Assembly: GCA_037501455.1 (NCBI GenBank)
Contig: CM074862.1
Location: forward strand, 88,063,501-88,127,500
Reading direction: 5' to 3'
From: Lantana camara
Lineage: Eukaryota; Streptophyta; Magnoliopsida; Lamiales; Verbenaceae
DNA length: 64,000 nt
Within the stretch, counting starts at the first letter, position 1. Every line of letters begins with the position of its first letter. Shown here in pieces: positions 23,471-35,838 of the stretch. The translations under genes and the position numbers were made by a program. Under the pieces are notes generated by a model. The model was not told where the DNA came from, made no database searches, and saw only the letters and a list, made by a program, of their open reading frames with translations.

Positions 23471-26075
23471 TTATCAGTTGAAGATTAGGGAAGCAGATAC
23501 TCCGAAGACTGCTTTCAACAGCCGATACGGACATTATGAGTTTGTAGTAATGCCTTTTGGTTTGACGAACGCACCAGATGCATTCATGGATATGATGCAC
23601 CGTATATTCAAGCCGTTTCTTGACAAGTTTGTCGTGATCTTCATCGACGATATCTTGGTATTTTCAAAGACACCGGAGGAACATGCTGAACATCTTCGAA
23701 TCGTGTTACGCACTTTACTGGATCACAAGCTATATGCAAAGTTCAGTAAATGTGAGTTCTGGCTTGAGAGAGTTACGTTTCTCGGACACATCATATCAGG
23801 ATCTGGAATTGAAGTAGATCCCTCAAAGATTGAGACGATTATGGATTGGAAATCACCGAAGAATCCTTCAGAAGTGAGGAGTTTTCTGGGATTAGCTGGT
23901 TACTACCGGAGGTTTGTCCAAGATTTCTCGAAGATAGCTACACCTCTCACTAAGTTGAGAAAGAAAGAAGGGAAATTCGAATGGACTGAGAAGTGTGAGC
24001 AAAGTTTTCAAAGACTGAAGGAGATGCTAACGACTGCACCCGTGTTAGCGTTACCAGAAGGAAAAGAAGGTTATACTGTTTACACCGATGCTTCGAAAGA
24101 AGGACTAGGAGGAGTTTTGATGCAGAATGGAAAAGTGATTGTGTATGCATCAAGGAAACTCAAAATGCATGAAGTTAACTACCCGACACATGATTTGGAG
24201 TTAGCAGTAATAATTTTTGCTCTTGGAAAGTGGAGACATTACCTGTATGGAGTTACGTTTGAGATCTTTACTGATCATAAGAGCCTGCGATATCTATTCA
24301 CTCAGAAGGAGTTGAATATGCGGCAGAGAAGGTGGATGGAATTTCTGGAGGACTACGATTGCATTATTCAGTACCATCCAGGAAAGGCAAATGTTATAGC
24401 AGATGCTCTAAGCAGGAAAGTTCGTTTGGCACAGATTTCTGCCAATCCCGAGGTTGATCAAAGAGAAAGAATGGAGGTGATAACTAAAGCTCAAGTCGCG
24501 AACGTTGTGATGATATCACCTTTGAAAGAACAAGTGCTGGAGGCACAGAAGAACGACGAGTGGATCAAGAAATGTCTCGAATCTAAGGAGAAAGATGATG
24601 AGACCAAGTTCAAGGTTGATGAACATGGAATATTGAGGTACAAAGGTCGAGTATGCGTGCCAACTGTTTTGAGGAAAGAGATTCTCGACGAAGCGCACCA
24701 GACTAAGTACACGATACATCCCGGAGGCACTAAGATGTATCAAGATGTTAAGACGCATTTCTGGTGGAACGGAATGAAGAGAGACATAGCCAACTATGTC
24801 AAGAAGTGCTTAACTTGTCAGAAAGTTAAAGCTGAGCACCAGAAGCCGAGTGGGAAGGTACAACCATTACCGATTCCGACTTAGAAATAGGAACAAATCT
24901 CGATGGATTTTGTCACTGGATTACCCAAAGTCAGAGGAGGACAAGATAGTATCTGGGTGATCATTGATCGATTGATAAAGTCAGCGCACTTTTTTCCAGT
25001 AAAGACGACAGATAAGGTCAGCACGTTGGCAAAGCTGTATCAACAAGAGATTGTTAGACTACATGGAGTTCAAAACAGCATATTGTTGGACAGAGATCCG
25101 AAATTCACGTCGCAATTATGGAAAGAGATTCAGACTTTGATGGGAACAAAGTTGAACTTCAGTACTGCAGCGCATCCTCAGACGGATGGACAATCAGAAA
25201 GGATGATCAAATACTTGGAAGATATGGTAAGAGCTTGCGCTTTGGACTTCCAGGAGAGTTGGAAAGATTGTTTACCTCTTATGGAGTTTGCATACAACAA
25301 TAGTTATCAAGCTTCTATTAAAGCTGCTCCATATGAAGCTCTGTATGGAAGGAGATGTAGATCCCAGTTATACTGGGATTTGGATGAAGCAAGATGTACT
25401 GAGGAAGGACCGATCAGAGTGAATTCTGCTAAATGGATAAGAGAAGCGACAGAAAAGATTCAGATCATTCGCCAGAGAATGAAAGCTGCCCAGGACAGGC
25501 AGAAGAGTTATGCTGATCGACGAAGAAGGGATTTGGAATTCGCAGTGGGCGAAAAGGTATTTCTGAAGGCATCGCCAAGGAAAGGATTTTCCCGAATTGG
25601 GAAAGGTGGAAAGTTAAACCCGAGATATGTTGGACCGTATGAGATACTAGAGAGAGTCGGACCGACTGCTTATAGATTGGATTTGCCTGTTGGTCTAACA
25701 GGAATCCACAACGTATTTCATGTATCTCATCTTCGCAAGTGTTTCTCGGATGAGACAGAGGTTGTGCCGGTAGAGGAGATACCGTTGGAACCGGATCTGA
25801 CTTATGTTTTGAAGCCCGCTAAGATTCTAGATAGGAAGTTTCAAGAGCTAAGGAATAGGAAAATTCCTTTAGTTAAAGTCCTTTGGAAGGGACATGGGAC
25901 AGAAGAGGTAACCTGGGAGACAGAAGAGAAAATGCAGAAGCATCACCCTGAGTTGTTTGCAGTTACAGCGGAAGAATCTGAGGACAGATTCTCTTTAAGG
26001 AGGGGTGATTGTAACAGCCCAAAACAGGTCCTGGATGAAAATAGTAAGTTAAGGGCATTGGTAAAGCGTTTATAG
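23471..26075 (+). pseudogene. pol: E3 pol, 3' part: RT catalytic half, RNase H, integrase, chromodomain
   Basis: This resumes the frame interrupted at 15177. The first five bases are the right copy of the E4 target duplication. RT active site is FIDDILVF (Asp pair at 23646-23651). RNase H has YTDAS (Asp 24087), THDLELA and FTDHKSL. Integrase has the HHCC finger (HQTKYTIH...CLTC). Its catalytic Asp is at 24906 (MDFV), the second Asp at 25089 (LDRDPKF) and Glu at 25197 (QSERM), exactly 35 residues apart, so the triad is intact. The chromodomain (about 25750-25960) has ILDRKFQELRN, VKVLWKGH and TWETEEKM. TAG stops at 24882 and 24888 replace two Trp codons conserved in E6. The frame runs 66 bp into the 3' LTR. 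Confidence 0.93.
25996..26009 (+). other. Polypurine tract of E3
   Basis: AAGGAGGGGTGAT lies directly before TGTAACAGCCC of the 3' LTR. It overlaps the end of the pol frame. The stem-loop found before this tract in E2, E4 and E5 is not present. Confidence 0.8.
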
Positions 26076-29000
26076 ACGTGATCTAACTTTTTGAATCATC
26101 ATGCATTGCATTCTTACATGAACTTTGTGCTCGTATATGATCTGACGTGTTTTAAGGGGGAATTCTTGACCTTTGATACAGTTTACTATTCATAACCCGA
26201 GCCTACCTTGTTCATATTGCTACTCGAACCCTAGAGGTTCATCACACATGTTTCCCAATCGTTTGAACTTGTTTCCCGAGATCAGAGAGTCTTTCTTGAA
26301 CCATAAGGATATTTTTGGAACTTACCGACCAAAGTTACTATTCATCAGAAAATGAGCTTTTGATTCTGATACCTTTTCCTACCTAAGTTACAGTCGAATC
26401 AATCCTTGAGTCGAGACGAGTCTTTTGATATTACTCTTGGCTTGGAAATCTATTTTGAGCATTGGTTTTATTGAAAATGTTTTTGAAAACCCTAGTTTAC
26501 TATTCCTTCTACGAACGGTTTTCATTCGGAAAATGTTTTCTCTTCGGATTTGCACTACTTGAGCTATTTTAAGATTTTTGAAATGTTTTACAACTCTTGA
26601 TTCAAACCCTAGCTTGAAATTTTGAAGCGTACGTTCGTACGTGAGGATTCACTATTCATTCTACGTTTTCAACTTTTTAACGGTAAAACGTTTTATAGTC
26701 GATTTTGGACTCAAAACGCTTCTCAATTTATTTCTTGAATTTTGGAAACAATCCGGACTTGAAAATCATTCTAGAAAGTCGTTTTTCACTCATGATGAGT
26801 TTCGAGCTCAAAACTTTTATTCACTAAAACTAATGTATCTTTCAAACGGTAAATCCGATTTCGACGAATGAATATGCGTTTCGAAGCTAATTTTCTTGCC
26901 GTCGGAATGGTTAAACTTCCAGCCACTTATCCTCGAGTCTTGGGTAACAAAATTACAGAAATACCCCCAGCAGTCCCATTTTTACCTTCTTAATGCCTAA
27001 AGCTTCTAGAAGATGCAAGTGGATGAACTCTTGTTTTGCTCTCCTACCCTTAAGCCATCTTTATTTGCAAGGTGAGGGGCTTCTTCACAACTATAAATAC
27101 CCCCCTCATGCCATTAGAATCCTTGCTCATAAGTTGTGTTGACAACACCCTTTCTTCTCTCCCTCTTTGCCGTCGGCTCCCCCCTTTTTTAGCTAGGTTA
27201 GTTTGTTTTGTTTTATTTTTTGTTTTAGTTAGTTTATGTTTTTATGTTATGGTATGTTTATATTATGTTTAGTTTGGGTCTTAGGGTCTTCCCTAAGCCA
27301 TATAGGATTTTATTTTATGCATTTATTATATAGTTTTCATGACATGTTTTGATAGTTGTTTATATGTTTTAATTGTTTAGTACATGCTTGAATATGTTAT
27401 GAATTGTTCTGGTATATGCTATGATCATGTGATATGATTGTTATATTATGAGAATTGATGCATGATTATGGAATTTGAATTATGTTCATGCATGCTAGCT
27501 AATGGAATAGTGATTTATAATTAATTATGTCACAACTTGTTACATGTTGGTATTGAATTAAATTGTTACATGTTACATGCCCACAGGTTCGTGATATATG
27601 ATATGATGTGATATGATATATGTTGTGACATGTTGTCACATTGTTATATGATTCTTGAATTGAGCTTATGATATGGATTAATGGAATAGTGCGTTGATCA
27701 TATGTTATACACTTTAATAGTGTCACATGTTATAACCTAAGATAGAATAGTGTTTCATAACTTGGTCTTATGCCTTAATTGGATCTCTTAACCATAGGTT
27801 ATACGTTTAACCTAGATCACACTTGATTACATTAACATGAACTTGAAACTATAAGTTATAATCAAGATCATAATTGAATTAGGGTGTGTGTGTGCGTGCA
27901 TGTCGTGTGTGTGTGTGTGTGTTCGTGCTTGGTGTGTGTGTGTTCGTGTATGGTGTGTGTGTGTACCGTGTGTGTGCATAGTAAGGGTTTGACCCGACCC
28001 TTTGACCCGATATGTGAATAGTAATCATGAATAGTAATCTGGCATAGTAATCTTGAATAATACTTTTGAATAGCGCTTTTGAATAGTAAAAATGAATTAA
28101 AACTTGTGCTTTCTTAATAGACATTTTCACCTAGGGTTTCCATATCCAGGGTCTAAAATGTGTTTTCAAAATGTGTTTTCTTTCGTGGACTTGTTTCTTA
28201 ACCTTAGGTTTGCGATAGGATTCATAATTTGACTAAAGCTTACTCGGTTATAGTAAGATCATAGTCTAACGTTGAGAGTAACTCACTTTGACGTATTCCT
28301 TTGTGTGTTACCTTTCTTGAATACCTTAAATGGTATTACTCTCTTGTGTTACATGTTCTTTACATGTTCCTTGTTCGTTGTTTCATGCATTTCATATGCA
28401 TCTTGGTTAGTAGTGGGTCTTAGTTCTTAAGCTCACTCTAGTACACCACCTACAGGTGTTAAAGTTGAGAACTGGGATCGCCAGGGCACCGCATAATCTG
28501 TCTACCTGCCTTTTGTTACTATTAGGTGAGGTGAAGTTATAAATATTTTCCAACTGGAACCACGATTATACTATCGTATCATATGTTTTGAAATTCAAAG
28601 CTAAACCTCGTTTTGAACTATCCCTTTTATCGGGACATTCTCTTGAAAGGATCATTCATACTTTAATAGTATACCTTGATCTACAGCATATGTTTTCCAA
28701 AGTTCTGTATTCTTGTTCAAAGACAGTTACATGATCTGCATATGTTTTCAAAGTACAGTTTACAGACAGAATCATATGTTTTACAGAGAGCATCACATGT
28801 TTTCAGACAGAATCATATGTTTTACAGACAACATCACATGTTTTCAGACAGAATCATATGTTTTACAAACAGCATCATATGTTACAGTTATAGTTTCACA
28901 TGTTATAGTTAGCATACTGAAGTGGTACTCTGGTCACTGCTAATCTTAAATGCAAGCATACAGTTTACAGTTTGGGCCCGGCGGTTATGTGTGGAGGTGA

Positions 29001-30221
29001 TGCTCGGGAGGTGAGCGCCAACGACATCACCAATACCGGCCGCCACACTTAGACAATTGACACCGACTTTTAACAGGAGGTTTGTTAAGTCAGGACAATC
29101 TGTCTGGGAACGGACAGCAAATTTGTTCCCATTACATGTTTACAGGTCGCCTAGGGCTAGCTACCCGAAGTGACAACCGGTGGAGGATGGTGCGTGTTTG
29201 TATGCGTTGGTAAGAGTTGCTGTTGACCTTGGTCCGATAGTCTACTATGTGCGGAGTTGTTGTTGACCTTGGTCCGATACTCTACTTTATGTGGGGTTAT
29301 TATTGATCTTGGTCCGATACTCTACTATACGTGGAATTATTGATGATCCTGGTCCGATGCTCTACCGAATCATGTTTTTCTGGAGTAAGGAGGGAGGAGC
29401 CTAGCTTGCGGGCAAAATTCTGTTTCATAAAGGATGGTTCATATCTGGAAAAGTTCACTTTACCCTTATCCCGTTTTATGAAAGAACTATGAACCATCAA
29501 CAGCATATGTGTGCGCGTGTGATAGCATTCATGAAAATGCTTTATAACGTGCATTCTTTTACAGCATCACATTCAAAGAGTTTTATCAACTGAACTTATT
29601 TCAAGTTCTTCTTTAAAGCATTGCATTTAACAGTTCTGAACTTTACTTCAAGTTCTTTAATTCAGTATTTTCTGTAAAGTATTCCCTCACTTAGTCCTTT
29701 TGACTAATACCTCTCCCGTTTTCTTGCCTCGTGGTTTCAGGTCTTGTAGCCGCAGTCTAGAGGTATCTTGAAGCTCTAGATTGTCATTTTTGTTTCAGTC
29801 AGGACTTAGTATTACTTCCTCTTTTGCGTCCTGCATATGTTTTATGGCTGCATTACTTTATGTTTCTGAATACTTGAGTATCTTTGTTATACTCTTTCTG
29901 CTACTCTGCTACCGATATTTTGAACTCTGTTATATCGGTACTTATTTGTGAATATGTTACATGTTCTGGTAGGCCGAGTCTCTCTTACACGATCAATATG
30001 TTCATGCTTGTTACATGCCATCACGCACATGTTTTGAAAAGTTTTAAAATACTCTGATTTTCCGCTGCATAGCCACATCGTTGTACATGTATAGTTCTGA
30101 TAGATAGCCGTTCGCTGGAGTATTTCTTGAGTGATAGCTCACACCATTACTTGAGAGGTGCTTCAGTGCGGGGGTTGAGACGCCGCTCTCCTCTTGTTCT
30201 GGAACGGGAGGGGGCGTTACA
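26010..30221 (+). repeat. E3 3' LTR (4212 bp)
   Basis: It matches the 5' LTR throughout but is 139 bp longer. The (GT)n tract is expanded (27883-27975), the CAGACAGAATCATATG array has one more unit (28760-28885) and the GACCTTGGTCCGATACTCTAC array has four units instead of three (29218-29366). The conserved hairpin is perfect here: TTAGTC-CTTTT-GACTAA (29691-29707). Ends GGGGGCGTTACA. Confidence 0.94.
27092..27099 (+). promoter_or_regulatory. TATA box of the E3 3' LTR
   Basis: TATAAATA is kept in the same context as at 8468. From this LTR a transcript would read outward into the right part of E2 (inference). Confidence 0.65.
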
Positions 30222-30226
30222 GAGAT
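30222..30226. repeat. Target-site duplication GAGAT of E3 (right copy)
   Basis: It repeats 7385-7389. Removing E3 and one copy restores a minisatellite unit of E2 collinear with E4 near 19256. Confidence 0.93.
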
Positions 30227-30605
30227 GTTGTTTCTTCCTACTTGTGTGTTAGAGAGATGTTGGATTCTCTCAGTATTACGTGACAGAAGACGCTGGAGTC
30301 TTTCTGAGTTTTGTGCATGAGAGATGCTGGATTCTCTTGTACTTAGGTATTCGAGGGATGCTGGATTCCCTTGGATTTAGGGTTTGAGAAATGCCGGATT
30401 TTCTCAAACTAGATTGTCTGGAAGATGTAGAATCTGATAGACTTAGGCTGAGAGACGGGCTTATCTCAATTGTGTGCCTGAGAGACGGGGCTCTCTCTTT
30501 TGTGTGTTGAGAAACGGGGTTTTCTCTTTTGTGTGCCAAGGGACGGGGTTCCTTCGCTTGCGTGTTGAGAGATGGGATTCTCTCTCTTGTTTGTTGCGGT
30601 TGCGT
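30227..30605 (+). repeat. Hairpin minisatellite of E2 (right part)
   Basis: The same array as at 19250-19615 in E4, interrupted by E3 at its beginning. Units such as GAGAGATGTTGGATTCTCTC and GAGAGACGGGGCTCTCTC are visible. The antisense frame is open again (30632-30276, minus), as expected from a roughly 30-bp period. Confidence 0.85.
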
Positions 30606-30905
30606 TACTTCTGGCCAGACGACAGTTTGCAAGAAACGAGGACGTGACGGTATCGAGCTTTGGGTGCAGTGGCCTAGTGGGGATCAAATGAGTTTGAAGT
30701 GACCAACGGTCAAGCGCTCAATGGAACTTCAGTGACAACGAGTCACTAAGGGAGTTGATGCCAACTAAGAGGGAAGTATCCTGCAGAGTTTGCAGTTCGC
30801 CTAGATCAGAGTTGCGCAGCGGAAGCTTGAAGTGGAATTTGTTTTAGCGTCGTTCGAGATCCGACCTTAGGACCTGAGGACAGGTCCTTTTGAAGGAGGG
30901 GAGTT
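30606..30905 (+). other. E2 3' internal end: stem-loop and polypurine tract
   Basis: No gene. The stem-loop AGGACCT-GAGGAC-AGGTCCT is at 30869-30888, and the purine run GAAGGAGGGGAG lies just before the 3' LTR. The polypurine tract and LTR start are the same as in E5. Confidence 0.8.
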
Positions 30906-33900
30906 TGTAACATCCCGCTCGTCCGATTTATAAGGTACGTCACGTTTCACCCTTTTACGTGTTTAATTATGTGATTTTGGTCAGCCCTATTTTGAACTCT
31001 TTTAGAGTTTAGGGGCCCCTTTGTAATTTTCTCTTTTAGGGGTTTTCTGGTCGTTTCTTGTTCGATCGAGTTTTCGACCTTTTTGACCCCTTCAACCGTT
31101 CGGGGCATCAAGACGAGTCCGTAGACTCTGAGTTTGCCCATTTCTGACGTCGTTAACCCCTTCTTCCGACCGTTTTCGTGTACAAGGACCCGAGATATAT
31201 TACCCGGATCCTCGTTTTGCATGCCATAATTCTAGCTTCAGCTTCTCTCTCCCTCTCCCGTGATTCACGACCCTCACTCACACCCCAAGGTGTATTTTCA
31301 CACACTACTCAAAGTCGCTCGTTTCTCGACGGATTTCGACGAACCAATAGTCCATTTCGATGAGCACGACGACGGGGTCACAATCGTACCAAGAACTCGA
31401 CCAACCAATGACCGACGGCGGAGTTATCAGCGATTTTCAGTCTCGGCTGGAGGAGGTGGCGGAGCCGCCACTTCGCCGCCCATTCGCGGCGGCTTCCGGC
31501 CATCTTCCGACGACACGCGCCATACACCCAGAAAGAAGGACTCCCGGCGTTTCATCTGACATAGGCGGCACCGCCATCGGGGAGGCGGTTGGGCAGCACG
31601 CGCTGTCCAAAGCTCGCGGCGGCGGGCGCGACACTGTAGCGGCGGCGTTTTCGCCGCTCCGGCGATCTTTTTCTACGAAGGTTGCTGTTTCCTACCCTTT
31701 TCCGACCCCCTGAGTTCATTTCCGGCATCGATTTCACCCAATTTTGGCCGTAGGTGGTGGTTCCGGCGATGGGAGTGGCGGCAGAAACTTCGGTGGCCAA
31801 CGGGGGCCTTTTCCGGCCATCTTTTGGCCTCTGGCCCTTCACGAAAGTTGTTCGGAACGACGAGAACTAGTGGCCCTTGATCACACGACTCCTGATTCAA
31901 CCGATTGGCGGCGGTTCGCGGTGGTGCAGCGGCGGTTCACGGTGATGGAGGTCTCCGAGGATTTTTCCGGCGAGAAAGCTTAGGGCTTTCGTAAAGCTCG
32001 TCACGGGTAAGCCGATGCCTCTTTCGGATCTCATTTTGGTTCACCGGTTTGAAAGTAATTGAAGTTTGAAGATTCTAGGGGTTTCGTATTCTTGGTTTTG
32101 AAATTGGAGACATTTGGCTTGGAATTTGCAGAAATTGATCGAGGGATTGGATTGAGCGCGAGGAATCCTTGCACGGGTGATTTTTTGGGATTTTTCCGGC
32201 ACACTCCGGCGGCGGCCAAACGGCGGCCCCCCCTGTTCCGGCGGCTCCGGTGGCGGCGATCCGGCGGGCTTCGGACAGAATGTCAGTCTCGTTATGGTGA
32301 GTCCGTTGCCGCTTTTCGTTCGTTAATCGGACACTCGGTTTATTTTCTACGTATTTATTTGTTTATTTGGGATATATTTGAACTAATTGTTTAAATACGA
32401 ATTAATTGCTATATGTTTGAATTGTCGATCAAAATGTACTCCTATGTGTATGAAATCATGTATGATATGAAATATGATAAGTATGGACTTTGTAATTTGT
32501 AAATTGAATCCCAATTTATTGAATTTATGCTAATTGATTAGATTAGAGGGGGTGTATGTGTAATTTTGAAAACGTTATGAATTTGCTTGATTTAAATTAA
32601 GTAAACTTGGTCAAATTGAATCCGTTATGTGATATATGAATTGGGTATGCCATGAATGAATTATATGAACTTAGCATGGTTAGAATTTAATATGTAATTT
32701 CGTGAGATTTAAATGAAATTCGAAACATGCTATTATATCATTTGTTTGTTCTCGTTCTACGTGCTTTTATATGAAATGTGATATGTAAACTCGCGTGATT
32801 CGAATTAATTGAACTTTAATTATCACTTGGTAAATAAATATGCTAATCATGTAAATTGGAATTTGATATGTAACTTCGTGATCTTTAAATAGATTTTGTA
32901 GCATGTTATTATATGATTTGTTTGGCTTTATAATACGTATAAATTTATGAAATGTTATATATGAATTTCATTGCCTTTCCAGTCCCCTTAATTGCATTAA
33001 TTGTGCTTGGGGACATGCCTTAATGTTTTGTTTTGCCTGGAATTAATATGAACTTGAATCCTGCTTATGTGATTACAATTGCCGTGCGTCCCTGTGTGGT
33101 TGTCTGTCTGAGTCTGAGCCTTGTGGTCTGTTTTGTGTGTTCAGTTAGATCAGGTGCACCCGGGGTGGTGTCATGTGAGTCGTGCAGGTTCCGGGGTGAA
33201 CCGCCTGCTGTGTCTTCGGCTGTGTTTGGTGCCAGGTGAGGTTAGGATATAGTTATACCCTATTGCAACGTGCTCGTTTTCGAATGCATGCGGTTTATAA
33301 GCCTTATGTATATGTAGATATGTGCGAAGTACGTATTTTGATGGTTTTATCATATGGTTTGATTTAAAAATACGAAACGCTATGTATGAGCCTATGTATG
33401 CTTTATCTCAGCTCTGTTATGATTCCGAGGTCAGTGTGTGTGATATGTACGTGTGATATGATAAGCACGATATGCATGAGATATGTCTGTCTGTCTGTAT
33501 GTGGCAAGTTAAGTTTCCGATATATGTCTGTTTATCTGTGTGATGGGCCCCGGAGATTTTGGGTAAGGGAGACCCGGGACGACCATTGGGGTGGCCGGTT
33601 ACGACCCCTGTGCACTTCTCCATCAACGGGAGACTTAGTTCTCATATGCCGACGGAGCACATTTTGGCTGGCCGTCGAAGGAACCGGGCGGGATCCTCCG
33701 GTTCACATGTTTCCTTCTGTGGTGGGTTGAGAGGGGCACCTCTCTTCCCCAAACGGTGTGGAGGTGGGATTGATTTATGATTCGTTTTGTGTTTTGCTTC
33801 GTCTTTGTTTCTGGAGTAAGTGTGTTCTGTCTGTCGGTCTGTCATAAGTTCGTGAAACGGGGGTAGATTGTTAAATTAAGATAAAAATTGATATATTTTT

Positions 33901-34704
33901 AAGTTAATAAGATATGCTCCGATATGTGTGTTAAGTCTGTCTGAATCTGAGTTATGCCTTAAGAAACTTTCGGTTTAAGATTTGTTTGGTCTGTTTGATA
34001 AGTCTCCCTATATGTTTATTATCACGGGAAAATGTTTTGCTTTGCAAAAACTAACCCCGGGTTCACGAACGTCGCTTCTTCTTTGTGCTGTGCTCTATAT
34101 ATATGTATAGTGTGCGTGTGTCAGCCCCTCGCTCAGTCTTTGGACTGACCCCTCCCCTTTTTTGTTTTAGTTCGCAGGCTTTGCTTTGGAGGTCGTTGGA
34201 GTTCGTGCTAGGCGGCTGTGTGTCGGGTCTGTCGAGTCTGTGTCTGTCTGTTTAAGTTTATTAAGTTCTGGCTCTGGTTTACGATTTGTAAGTGTTATAT
34301 AAGATACGTTTGTGAAGGTTTGCATTTATGATTTGAATTTATGGAATTCGGGACAGGTTAGGACAGGTGCTCGGATTAGTTGAACCCGTTGTGAATATAT
34401 GATTGCTCGGGACAGGTTAGGACAGGTTTGCTGGATTAGTCGAACCCATTTAGTTGATTTTGATGTTTGTATGGTACTGTATGTTTAAGGTATGAAAGTT
34501 TTTGAAAGTTGGCATTTCGTACTACTTCCGCTGTCATGTTTTGCATTCTTTCATTCGTACAGGGTTAGATACCGCCTAGCTAGTGGGTGTGTTTTTCGTT
34601 AGTCACCCGTTCGCTGTGACTTGGCGCGTGTGCGGACTCTTCATTTGGAACACGTATCGGGTCATAGTGCGGGGGTGTGATGCCCTACCGCTTGGGGTGT
34701 TACA
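30906..34704 (+). repeat. E2 3' LTR (3799 bp)
   Basis: It starts TGTAACATCCCGCTCGTCC and ends TTGGGGTGTTACA. The GC-rich island at 31360-32300 has diverged from E4. The 33540-33770 module is nearly the same as in E4. Conserved hairpin at 34134-34147, GCTAGGCGG at 34207-34215, two CGGGAC units at 34347-34447, CCGCCTAGC at 34572-34580. The open frames in the GC island carry no domain. Confidence 0.94.
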
Positions 34705-35495
34705 CCTTGGCAACGTGGGAAGAGGAGCCGGGAAAGCATGGGCTGACGGTAAATCTATCTCGCGACCTCTACGAGGGACTGTGTTATCATCGGAGGTAGT
34801 TGATACCACATGTCGCCTGTGACCGGCAATGGATGCCGAAGGAGCATGGTACCGAAATGGGCTATGACTCGCGTGTTCTTGGATGGTTAGGGGTTAGCTA
34901 CCTCTTCCGTCACCCGGAGGAAGAAGGATGGTTTCTTGTGATTGTTCTTGTTCTTATCATTGATCTTGTTCTTGTCCTGTGGAGTAAAGGTTGGAGAAAG
35001 GGTATAACTCGGTACCCACTGATTGACTGAAAACCTTAATCCGGTATAAGCCATTGTTCTTGAAAGTAAATGATTGTCTTGTTCTTGAAATTGAGACTCA
35101 AGTAAATGATGGTTTATTATTGAAAATTGAGGCTATATCGGATCGAGGCAGCTTGTTATTGCATTGCATATCTCTACCTATTGCATCGTGTATATATCTA
35201 TTATATTCTTTCCGCCTCACCAGTCACTTGACTGACCCTCTCTTCTTCTATTTCCTATTACCCCGTTGGCTGCAGGTTGGAGTGCTAGGCGGGATGTTAT
35301 GTCTGTCAAGTCCTGTGGTTAACTCAGAGTCTTTGCACGCACGCATTGTAAATTGATGGGTTCATATTGAAACATGTATAAATGCTAATATTATGTTTTA
35401 TTAATTCGGGACAGATTGAGCCCGTGGTCATGATTTATGAATTATGTTTAAAATTTCGGGACTAGGTATTTATGCTAGTTGAACCCGTAAATTGC
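34705..35495 (+). repeat. LTR fragment of another related family, plus orientation
   Basis: It starts inside an LTR (GCCGGGAAAGCATGGGCTGA resembles E6 near 58689) and includes the CACCCGGAGGAAGAAGGA block also found in E6 near 58853. It then has the hairpin CAGTC-ACTT-GACTG (35221-35234), GCTAGGCGG (35284-35292) and two CGGGAC-type units (35405-35495). It stops before the CCGCCTAGC arm. It is probably the DNA into which E2 inserted. Confidence 0.75.
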
Positions 35496-35838
35496 CACCT
35501 GCATTGATCCGAATCAGGGTCTTGATCAACGCCGGAAAAAGCTCAACTCCACGCTTCCACTACGCCACTCTGATTCGGTTTCAAAGTGGCTTCTCGGATT
35601 TTTAAATTCAAACACAAGAACTCTCACTGAAGGAAAACCTCTAGTCTTCTTGGTGGCATATTTCTGCAAAAATTCAAGAATTTCTAATATATATGCATGC
35701 GGGTCAATACATGTTCATGTGCACTATTAACAAAGAGATAAACAAATAAGCACATGAAGTCACATATCCACATTGTCCTACGCCGTACGACCTAGACAGA
35801 CTCAACACGACACTAGAACTCCGGTTTTGCAACCCGGA
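35496..35838 (-). other. Remnant of a retrotransposon internal region, minus orientation
   Basis: On the minus strand this follows a primer-binding site. At its far end (about 35545-35575) it carries the 'AGAGTGGCGTAGTGGAAGCG' module. That module lies near the 3' end of the internal region in E4 (around 19815) and E5 (around 43555). The internal region is therefore reduced to about 340 bp by deletion. No coding sequence. Confidence 0.65.

Larger units (their letters stand above)
7390..30221 (+). mobile_element. E3: gag-pol LTR retrotransposon (chromovirus), interrupted by E4
   Basis: LTRs are at 7390-11462 and 26010-30221, flanked by the 5-bp duplication GAGAT. Internal order: primer site, an extra ORF (11650-12336), gag (from 13160), protease and start of RT (to 15177), nested E4, rest of RT, RNase H, integrase, chromodomain, polypurine tract. 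Without E4 the element is about 14.5 kb. The gag-pol frame carries several stop codons, so it cannot be translated whole. Chromodomain and domain order place it among chromoviruses; Tekay/Del is my best guess from the long LTRs. Confidence 0.93.
6269..34704 (+). mobile_element. E2: outer non-coding LTR retrotransposon, carrying nested E3 and E4
   Basis: E2 has a truncated 5' LTR (to 6860), primer site (6868-6879), internal sequence interrupted at 7389 by E3, internal sequence resumed at 30222, a polypurine tract, and a complete 3' LTR (30906-34704). With E3 removed its internal region is only about 1.2 kb and has no gag or pol, like E4. It is a non-autonomous (LARD-like) member of the same family as E4. 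No target duplication can be tested because the left end is chimeric. E2 must predate E3, and E3 must predate E4. Confidence 0.85.

Noticed and set aside
27879..28130. Thr/His-rich minus-strand frame
   Set aside because: It is simply the translation of the (GT)n microsatellite.
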